NCBI GenBank assembly: GCA_029339195.1
Contig: JAPTJF010000052.1
Span: 124,001 to 188,000 of the forward strand
Reading direction: 5' to 3'
DNA: 64,000 nucleotides
Source: Micractinium sp. NFX-FRZ
Lineage: Eukaryota; Chlorophyta; Trebouxiophyceae; Chlorellales; Chlorellaceae
Every line of letters begins with the position of its first letter. The stretch's first letter is position 1. The notes under the pieces were generated by a model. It ran no database searches and was not told where the DNA came from. It saw only the letters and a list, made by a program, of their open reading frames with translations. Positions 56,823 through 64,000 of this stretch are shown here, piece by piece. The position numbers and the translations under genes are program-made.

Positions 56823-57857
56823 CCGTTCCTGGGCAGCGAGTGATGTTCAGAGCGACTGGCTGTTGCGGTTGCTGCTGCTCCTCGTGCCCGCACGCCACAT
56901 GGCTCTGTGCTGCCCCGGCTCGTCGCCGCCGCCGCCCGTTCCCGCCCGCGCCTGCCGCCTGCCGCTACTGGCTCAGTAACGGAACGCGCGCTCCGTGCCG
57001 GTTTACTGATCGAAACTGATGCCGAAGCAATTGCCCAAGAGCTGCCCGAGAGTTCAGAGCTCCGCTCAGTCCGGACCCTAGACCGACAGTGCAGAGACCT
57101 CGGCAGCGTTGCACGCGCGCCGAACAAGTTTTAATAAGCATGAAAACCCACTGGCATTACTGGATCGCCAATTTGTGTGAGACCTGAATTTTTTAGGTGG
57201 CAGCACGGGCAGCAAGGAGCGGCACTGGGGGCACTACCCGGCCTCTGCATGCCCCACCGTTTCTCTATTCACGTTGGTTTGGAACTTGGCTTTGAAGGAA
57301 ACAGGAGGGAGCTCGCTTCTAGACCCCCGGCTCGTGGGCTCAGCTTTTCCCCTGCGTTGCGGTAGCGTTGGCGCAGGTGCGACGGTCTTGGCTGTCTGCC
57401 GGCATGACCGACCATTGGGGCTTGCGACGCGCGGCGCTAACCAAGCGTCAGGCTGCAGGACAGCTTGTGGGCGCTAGGCTGCATGGCACACTCTGCTTGG
57501 ACGCCCCGCGTCGCTCCCACAGCCTCCAAGGCTGAGGCACAGCCCAGTCAGAGCGTGCGCGTCGCCCGCAAGGCCGCACAGGCTGCCCGCCAGGCACTGG
57601 GGTTTCGGCGTGTGGGTCCTCCACAGGCGCTGCTGCCTGCAAGGCAGAGGCACACGGCAACATTGTAACTTCAGCGCCCTGGCGAGCTCACTGCCACCAC
57701 TCACCTTCACCCCACCTGCACTTTCCCACCGCAGTTTTGCGAGCGCCCAAGAGCCGCAGCCGGCGCTCGGTTGCAGCTCTGCAGCCGCCGCCAGCGGTGA
57801 GCGACGCGCCGCCGCGGTGTGCGCTGCTCTGCACTGCCGGCAGCCCGTGCCCCCAGC
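56823..57857. promoter_or_regulatory. Divergent region between hydrolase and the 293-residue-protein gene
   Basis: 1.03 kb between divergent starts. Upstream plus-strand ATGs at 57403 (MTDHWGLRRAALTKRQAAGQ) and 57483 (MAHSAWTPRVAPTASKAEAQ) open short frames that could be 5' exons of the downstream gene, but I could not join them in frame. An A/T-richer stretch at about 57125-57195 (GTTTTAATAAGCATG...) stands out from the GC-rich surroundings. Confidence 0.4.
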
Positions 57858-59574
57858 ATGGAGCCTCTGGGCGGAGGGAGCAAGCCGCTGCGTGCGGCTT
57901 GCAGGCCCGCCACGCGGCACCGCAAGCGGCTGCAGAGCTGCAGCGACACCGAGAGCTGCTCGCCGGCAGACCCCGCGCCGCCGCTGCTCAAGGTGTGGGG
58001 TGGTGCAGGCGGCAGTGTGGGGGACCTCTTGAGCGGGGGCTGTGACGGGGCACGTGCGTAGGGAGGCAATGCCGCTGCGGCTGGCAAGCCGGTGCTTTAT
58101 GTAATTGGAGATACTGGCGATGCAGCTGCCTGTGCTGCTCCTGCACTCTCCCTTGCTGTCACGGGCGGCGCTCAGATGTGCCCAAAGCTTCCATGCAAGC
58201 GCTCCTTGGTCACCCTCCTGCCCTGCCCTGCACCACCACCCTTCCCCTTGTGCAGCGCACACGGCGCAAGGCCAACGGCGGCAGCACGGCGGGTGCTGAG
58301 CGTGGTGGCAGTGACGCCACCGCCACAGCGGCAGCGGTGGCTCCGACCACGCCCACCGCTGCAGATGCCCCTGCCGAGGGCCTCTGCCCTCACGAGCTGT
58401 CCCTCTTTGTGCGCTGGCACGCCGAGGGTGGCGGCGTGCGCGTCAACTGCCTGCGCCTCAACCCCTTCTCAACCATTGACGAGCTGAGGGGGTTGTCGCG
58501 CCGCCTGGTCAAGTCGGCATTCGCTGATGCCGCCTCCCTGCCAGATTACCTGGTGAGAGAGCGATGAGCGTGGGGTGGGGTGCTAGCATTGGGTGCGTGC
58601 GATCACTTGTGCTGAAACGCATGGCAAACTGTGTGTTTGTGCGGTGAGTGTGCCCGATCACATGCAAGTTCCACGGCATGGCGACTGGCCTGGTCATATG
58701 CCACCTGCTCCCCACTTCATGCCACCCTGTACCGCCGCCGATCTGCCCTACTTGGTACAAGCTCTCCACTGCACAACGGCCGTGCGGCCTGATCATATGC
58801 AACGTGCTTTTTCATAACACACACTTATACGTCCCACCCTCCCTCCCGCAGGTCTGCCCCGAGTGGTACAAGTTTTCTCCCGCTGAGCAGCTGGTGTCTC
58901 TGCCGGGCGACATTGCTCGCACCGAGTTCCGGCTGGCGGTGACGCTGGAGGGGTGGGAGTACACGCTGTGCGAGCGCACGCTGCCCGGCACGCCAGACCC
59001 GGAGCGCAAGCTTCTCGTCACGGTGCGAGTGGATTGTAGCGGGGCTGGCCTGGGTGCACAGTGGTGGTGGGGGCGGCTGTGATGGATGCAGGGTGTGGTG
59101 GGCTGGACAGTCATGAGTGCAGGCTGCTGACCGCTGAGAGGGTTGCATGTGCAAAGGTTACGGCAGCATATGGGTTGCTACCCGTCTGTTTCTGGGGGTG
59201 ATGCAGTGGTGCCCCCGACCGCAGTAGCTAGGCCCGCCCTCCTCTCACCCATGGTGCATGCACATTCTCCCCCCTTCCCATGTTCTGACCTGCAGCTGGC
59301 GGAATTCGAGAGTGACGCCGTGACTGTGTCCGACCGCCAGTACGTCGCCCGCCTGCTCTCCTACCCCACCGTCTGCGTGAAGCGCGCCTTCCTGGACGCC
59401 GCCGTGGCGGCGCTGCGGGAGGGGCGCGCCCCCGGCGGCGGCGGCACCAGCAGCAGCAGCAGCGCCGGCGACGGCGCCGCGTCAGGTGGCGGTGGTGAAG
59501 AGCCAGAGGGGGAGGAGGCAGTGGGGGAGGAGGCGTGCAGCCGCCCGCCCTCACCCAGCCTCTCCTCCGCCTGA
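57858..59574 (+). CDS. Conserved-looking protein of unknown function (293 residues)
   Basis: Four exons (57858-57992, 58256-58552, 58852-59022, 59296-59574) all in phase 0 give 293 residues from ATG 57858 (MEPLGGGSKPLRAACRPATR). Disordered N- and C-terminal tails flank a central region that looks folded: HELSLFVRWHAEGGGVRVNC, LNPFSTIDELRGLSRRLVKS, VCPEWYKFSPAEQLVSLPGD, FRLAVTLEGWEYTLCERTLP and VSDRQYVARLLSYPTVCVKR. The C-terminus is Gly/Ser/Glu-rich with a GGGG-SSSSS stretch. I do not recognise a family or catalytic motif. Further 5' exons are possible. Intron 2 carries an echo of the exon-3 start. TGTAA at 60589-60593 would give a 3' UTR of about 1 kb. Confidence 0.8.
58723..58770 (+). repeat. 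Intronic echo of exon-3 start
   Basis: ATCTGCCCTACTTGGTACAA at 58741 copies the real exon start GTCTGCCCCGAGTGGTACAA at 58852, 111 bp downstream. It is preceded in both by a CCACCCT pyrimidine stretch. Further upstream GATCACATGCAAG and GATCATATGCAAC mark the same repeat period. The acceptor AG of the real copy is GA in the echo. Confidence 0.85.
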
Positions 59575-60833
59575 GCAGCAGTGCCCTGCTCCCTGCCTTG
59601 GGTAGCACTGGCCGGCGGCCCCTTGCAGGGGTTGCACCAGTCAGCGCCACGCCCAGCGGCGACAGTGACACGACAGCAGCAGGCGCCAGCCAGTGGGCTG
59701 TGCGCCCGCTTTCCTTTCACCCGACTGGACACGGTGGGGTGCAGCACGGCGCGTGCCTCGGCCTGCTTCGGGGCGCTCGCGGCGCAGAGCGCAGCAGGCC
59801 GGGCCTGCGCTACACCCACTCTCCTGCCACACACAAATGGAGATTTACACGCACACTCGCTTGGTTGTTTCTCTGCTTGCTTGCACCCACCCGCCGGCAC
59901 TAGCGATTTGCATTGCACACCAACTGGGGCCCGGGTCTGCACACACATCTCACCAACGCATCGCTCGGTCCTTGGGCCCGTTTTTACCTCTCGAGCCCCT
60001 GCTTGCTAGTCGTCCCGCACACTGAGCGGGCTGCCCTTACCCCAGCACTGATGAATTTCTACAACTTACAAAAAAGATAAAAAGACACACTCTTTCCCTT
60101 GCCTGCCTGCTCTCCCGGCTCCACCGCCCCCTCCTCCCTGCGTTGGGTTCTTCTGATCTGGTTTGACTACACACCCCTCCTCTCCCCTCCCCTCCTCCCC
60201 TTCCCTCTCCCTCCTCCCTCTTCAAGGACTCCTCGACTTGTTGACCCCCCTTGCCCTGCTCTTCGTCTGCTGTCTGCCCTGGGCCCAGCAGCCCGCTCTC
60301 CCTCCCCGCCACACGCTGCCCCAGCATGGCTGGCTGGGGTGCCAAAATTTTGACCGCACTCCCCCCAATTCTCCGCTTCTCCCCGCTGCTACTCTTGCAC
60401 GAGTGGCCACCCTTCTTTTGTCCGCTGGCGTGCTCCCTCCCTCCCCCAACCTCCACACTGCCTCCCCTGTGCTCGCTTGCCCCCGCTTCCCCTTCCGCAT
60501 AGTTGCGCTGCATGTCCCCCCCTGCCTCTCCCCTCGCCCCCAGCTCTCAGGGTTACACACCTCACGGCCACACTCTTCTCACCCTGCCTGTAATCACAGT
60601 TACAGCTTCAGTCAAAGAGCAAAGGCAGCAAAGTGGGAAGAAGATATTACGAAGGGCAGCAGGGCAGGCAGCCCGGGCGCAGGGAGGCAGCCAGTCCAGC
60701 AAGGGATAGAGTACTGGCAGTACGAGGTAAGACGGGTAGGAGGGAAGCAGAATGCCGGCGGGCTGAGCAAGTTGCTGGCAGGCACTTGCAGCGCAGACTT
60801 GGGTTGTTGCTGTTCCGCAGCCCCAGCCCCCGC
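59575..60833. other. Convergent 3' UTRs
   Basis: 1.26 kb between the stop codons of the 293-residue-protein gene (plus) and EF-P (minus). It is pyrimidine-rich on the plus strand, and long open frames through it lack true ATG starts or domain content. It holds TGTAA signals for both directions. Confidence 0.6.
60553..60604. terminator. Interleaved TGTAA signals of two convergent genes
   Basis: Plus-strand TGTAA at 60589-60593 for the upstream gene. Minus-strand TGTAA (TTACA on plus) at 60600-60604 and 60553-60557 for EF-P, 230-281 nt past its stop. If used, the two transcripts would just touch or overlap by tens of bases. Confidence 0.5.
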
Positions 60834-63195
60834 TCAGCCTCTCCGCACAAAGGTGCGCTCCCCAGTTTCAACCACCACCAGGTCGCCCGTCTGCACAAAG
60901 GGAGGCACCTGGATCTGCGGGGCAACAAGGGAAGGTGGGAGGGTGGACAGACGGATGAAAAGTGAGGGATGGGTGCAGGGGCGGTGCATGGCAGCGCAAA
61001 CCGGAAGCCCTGCTCCCACCGCGCACGTCCCCACACCACCCTGGTCGCCCCCCACCTGCCCGCCTGGCGTGGCCAGCCCGGCATGCAGCCAAGCCCAGCC
61101 CAGGCCAGCCCAGCAAGCGGTTGGCAATGCGCCATGTGGCACCCCACCTCGATGCCGCCCTCGCACACCGCCCGCTTGTAGGAGGGCGCCGCCGTTTCCC
61201 CCTTCATGGTGGGGGCCGCCTCCACCACCGCCAGCGTCACGTGGTTGGGCACCTGCACACTTGGTGAGGTGGGGGTGGGGGGGCAGGCAGTCGGGTGAAC
61301 AAAGGCAGGCGGAAGGGCTTCGGTGCCCCTCTCCATTCTCAAAGCATGTGCATGCTGTGCATGCTGGGCGGGGGCGCACCTCCCCGGTGACAGGTGTGTC
61401 GCTGGTGCCGTGGAAGTTGAGGGTCACCTCCAGCCCCTCCTTCAGGAAGTCGGCCGCCTCGCCAAACACCTCCCTGTGCCCACACACGGGCATGGCAAGA
61501 AAGAAGGGTCAGACAGGGAGATGGCAGCTGGGCAGCAATGGACACCCAGCCTCACGTCATCGCCTCTACCGGAGGTGCTTCATACATGTCTGAAACAATC
61601 GGCAATCACGCTAAACAGTCCCCTGGCGAGGGGGGGGTGGGAGGGAGTGGCCAACAGGTGGCGCAACAAGGAGCGCTGGGCAGCACAGGCCAGGGTGGGC
61701 GCTGAGGGAGGCCGGCTAACCCACAGGGCTGCAGAAGACATGGGAATCGGTGCTGAGGGTCTCGCACGCAAGTCCACACCCACCTGTCCAACGCCGGCTG
61801 TTCGTGTTTCTAAGCGACAGACCCGCAGCTTCATCCACAACAGCGACAACAACTGCGTAGGCAGGGCCAGAAACACAACACCCACCTGTCCACCGGCAGC
61901 TGCTCGTAGCTCTCCGGGTCCATGCAGTGAACCTGGCTGCCTGCAGGGTGTGTGCGGCGGGAGGTGGGTGAAGTGAGTGTGCGTGAGCAGTGGGAGTGCA
62001 GCGCACTTGGCTGCCTGCGTGCGATGAGAGGTTGCTTGCAGAGAGCGCACCCGACTTTGGCCTGAGACAAACCGGAACACGGCCCTCACACACGCCAGAC
62101 CGCCCACCTCCCAACCCACCCTCGGTGTAGCGGCGCTAGAGCTTGCGCCCCTCTGGACACGGATGCCCGCCCCTACACTTCCTTCCCTAACAGCGGGGTG
62201 CAGCCTCTCACTTGACAGCCACCTCCCAACCCACCCTCGGTGTACAGGCACTGGAACTTGCGCCCCTCCAGCCGCACATGCTGCACCAAGTCAGAGGGTC
62301 GGAACTTGGCTGGGTGCTTGGCCTTGGTCACGATGTCACGCAGCTCGAGGTTGACGTTGCCCAGCTGGCGCTGCAGGGTGCAGCAGAGTGCAGGGGGTAG
62401 CAGCGTGGGCCGTGTGCACAGCTTGGGGGTCACGCAGCTCAGAGTAGACGCCGCCCAGCGCACGCCGCAGAAGACACAGTGCAGTGCAGAGGTGTCGGCG
62501 TCGGTGGCATGGTCAAGCAAAGCGGCAATCTGTTGAGCAGGACAGCAGTCGCAGCAATGGTGACTGCAGCAGTGCAGAAGTACAGGCAGGCAGGCAGGCA
62601 TGACGGCGCGGGCGTGCGGGCGGTGGGCCACTCACGCCCATGGCTCGGTTCTGCAGGCTCACAACTTGCAGCAGCTTGCCCTGGTGCTCTATCACGTTGC
62701 CCACGCGCAGCTGCAGCGTGGAAGTGAGTCGGTTGCTAGGTTGTTGAGGCAGTCATCTTGGCGACACGCATTCGCGGGGGCCACAGCACACGTGGGGTGG
62801 GTGAGGTGGGGTGGCGCAGCAGGTGGCATGGGTTGGGGACAGCTGGCAAGCGCTTGATGCAGGCTGTCTGTGGAGGCTGCTGCTGCTCCTTATGTGGCTG
62901 ATTGACCTAGTTTAGGGATGAAATGCACGGAGAGGACGGCTTGGAGCTGACGTCCGCTCTTGACAGCCTGCGATGGTCCCGCTCCCCCGACTGCTGCCTG
63001 TGGCGGCGGCGGCGGCAGACCTACCCAGGCGCCTGCCAGGATCCCGCGCACCTCATTAGCCTGCTTCTTCACCCCTCTCAGCTGCATGAGCTGAGTGAGG
63101 GCTGGTACCGCCTGCCCAAACGCCGTCACCTCGTTGAGAGGCCCTGCATTGCAGAGCAGGCTCCTTAGCTTCAACAGCTGCTGCAATCCACGCAT
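60834..63195 (-). CDS. EFP: Organelle translation elongation factor P
   Basis: EF-P relieves ribosome stalling at polyproline. This copy resembles plant mitochondrial/plastid EF-P. Seven exons (63195-63025, 62710-62636, 62370-62235, 61940-61886, 61473-61380, 61252-61148, 60914-60834) give 238 residues in frame, consisting of bacterial EF-P (188) plus an N-terminal extension of about 55. Domain I: LRVGNVIEHQGKLLQVVSLQ then NRAMG-RQLGNVNLELRDI; domain II: GRKFQCLYTEGGSQVHCMDP and SYEQLPVDREVFGEAADFLK; domain III: VPNHVTLAVVEAAPTMKGET, then IQVPPFVQTGDLVVVETGER. The exon 2/3 junction falls in the tip loop that carries Lys34 in bacteria; Arg is the only basic residue type there (NRAMGRQL). The N-terminus MRGLQQLLKLRSLLCNAG fits an organelle presequence. 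Introns 3 and 4 contain echoes of the preceding exon ends. Confidence 0.95.
61780..61815 (-). repeat. Intronic echo of EF-P exon-4 end
   Basis: In transcript sense the copy reads GTTGGACAG|GTGGGTGTG, matching the real exon end GGTGGACAG|GTGGGTGTT, about 92 bp apart. The donor is intact in both. Confidence 0.85.
62105..62158 (-). repeat. Intronic echo of EF-P exon-3 end with in-frame stop
   Basis: Copy and original are 115 bp apart. Both run through GAGGGGCGCAAG-TTC/CTC and TACACCGAGGGTGGGTTGGG, then AGGTGG. The echo changes CAG to TAG, so the matching frame (GRKL-stop) would terminate. The donor GTGGGTTGG is unchanged. Confidence 0.9.
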
Positions 63196-63439
63196 GGCTG
63201 CTGTTGGATCGCCCTAAAATCAATGCAGGCTCAAATCGTTCGGGTTTTGCTGCAAAGTCGCCACGTCCCCATCCAGCGTGGCGACGATGGGCCCTCATCC
63301 TGCTGTGAGCATAGTCAGTACGCGTTGAGGGTGAGCATAGCGTAATCTTCGTGCTATTCAGTTCTTCTCTGTGCCGCGCCGTGCCCAGCCGCTCAGGTGC
63401 CGCCCTCTGCCACTCCCCCCACCACTCCCCTCCGCCAAA
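63196..63439. promoter_or_regulatory. 244-bp divergent promoter EF-P/tRNA-binding protein
   Basis: Start codons on opposite strands are separated by 244 bp, which must serve both genes. Both products look organelle-targeted and act in translation, so shared regulation is plausible. No TATA box is evident. Confidence 0.55.
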
Positions 63440-64000
63440 ATGGCCTGCCAGGCAGCCCGCGTCTGCCGCTCCATGGTGGCGGCGCCCATGCAGCCCGCCC
63501 TGCGCAGCCTGAAGGCCGCCTGGGCCCCCGCGGCACTGCGGCAACCGCAGCAGCAGCTGCAGCGCCGTGCCGCCGCCTCGCGGACAGTGCTGGCCGCCGC
63601 TGAGGCAGAGGCCGCTGGTGAGCCTCTCCATCACATACGCAGCATTTCACACATTGCCATGCATCTCTTTTTCAGCTTCTACACACTGCAGCTGCACACT
63701 TGTGGTTGCCGCCCCTTCGCACACCCACTGGCCCGCCGCCGCCATGTCCCCTTTCTCCTGGTTGCAGCCCCCGCTGCTGCCGCTGCTGCTGTGCCCGATG
63801 TGACCAAGATGGACATCCGTGTGGGCAAGATCGTGTCTGTGGAGAAGCACCCGGATGCGGACAGCCTGTATGTGGAGCAGATTGACATTGGGGAGGCGGA
63901 GGGGCCGCGCACGATTGTCAGCGGCCTGGTCAAGTACGTGCCGCTGGAGCAGATGCAGGTGAGCAGATGAGCGGTGCTTGCAACCGTGTTGTCTCTCAGA
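63440..64000 (+). CDS. EMAPII/Arc1p-type tRNA-binding-domain protein, N-terminal part
   Basis: Partial gene running off the window. The ATG at 63440 (AAAATGG) starts an Arg/Ala/Ser-rich, acid-poor leader ([20 protein letters not shown] ... [18 protein letters not shown]) typical of a plastid or mitochondrial transit peptide. After an intron (about 63616-63767) comes the OB-fold tRNA-binding domain: [20 protein letters not shown], then [20 protein letters not shown] and [13 protein letters not shown] with a GTGAGC donor at about 63959. The [11 protein letters not shown] and SGLVK-PLEQMQ motifs are those of AIMP1/EMAPII, yeast Arc1p and the C-terminal domain of some MetRS/TyrRS. A leader directly in front of the domain suggests a stand-alone organelle tRNA-binding protein, but the missing 3' end could add more. 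Confidence 0.88.

Noticed and set aside
60163..61593. 476-codon plus-strand open frame
   Set aside because: It runs through the pyrimidine-rich 3' UTR and then antisense to EF-P exons. It does not begin at an ATG and has no domain content.

Overview
The window reads as nuclear DNA of a GC-rich coccoid green alga of the Chlorella/Micractinium type (Trebouxiophyceae). The evidence is intron-rich genes with GT-AG (and some GC-AG) splice sites, Ala/Gln/Pro-rich proteins with CAG-encoded glutamine tracts, plant/algal families (gametolysin, ureidoglycine aminohydrolase, AMT1, PEX3, organelle PNPase and EF-P), and TGTAA motifs, the usual green-algal poly(A) signal, downstream of many stop codons. 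I see no rRNA, tRNA, CRISPR array, intact transposon or viral gene. CDS coordinates run from start codon to stop codon and include introns. Where exon junctions were worked out base by base (PDCD5, TRAPPC2, PEX3, AMT, the Q-rich protein, the RING-CH protein, the 293-residue protein at 57.9-59.6 kb, EF-P) the reading frame closes; elsewhere junctions are approximate.

Layout. 0.8-8.2 kb (-): secreted gametolysin-like metalloprotease with Cys-rich modules and a long SPPP tail. 9.8-12.6 kb (-): (S)-ureidoglycine aminohydrolase. 12.9-14.6 kb (-): PDCD5. 15.0-21.9 kb (+): organelle polyribonucleotide phosphorylase. 22.5-27.9 kb (-): TM9SF/EMP70 protein. 28.1-29.5 kb (+): TRAPPC2/sedlin. 30.2-32.3 kb (+): PEX3. 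32.6-35.0 kb (+): tandem helicase-associated-domain protein. 35.6-39.8 kb (+): AMT1-type ammonium transporter. 40.7-45.5 kb (+): Gln-rich coiled-coil protein. 45.9-47.3 kb (-): membrane RING-CH E3 ligase. 47.3-48.5 kb: unresolved possible plus-strand gene. About 49.0-50.7 kb (-): uncharacterised secreted protein. 51.2-56.8 kb (-): alpha/beta-hydrolase-fold membrane protein with a large repeat insertion. 57.9-59.6 kb (+): unrecognised 293-residue protein. 60.8-63.2 kb (-): organelle EF-P. 63.4 kb to the end (+): start of an EMAPII-type tRNA-binding-domain protein.

These are mostly unlinked housekeeping genes, not an operon-like system. Two themes recur. Nitrogen handling appears as ureide breakdown (which releases ammonia) and an ammonium transporter. 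Organelle gene expression appears as PNPase, EF-P and the tRNA-binding protein, the last two sharing a 244-bp divergent promoter.

The most unusual signal lies in the introns. In at least five genes a unit of about 90-130 bp that straddles an exon edge, with its splice site, is tandemly repeated inside the neighbouring intron, leaving degenerate 'echoes' of the exon end or start. At least ten such sets were found by eye.
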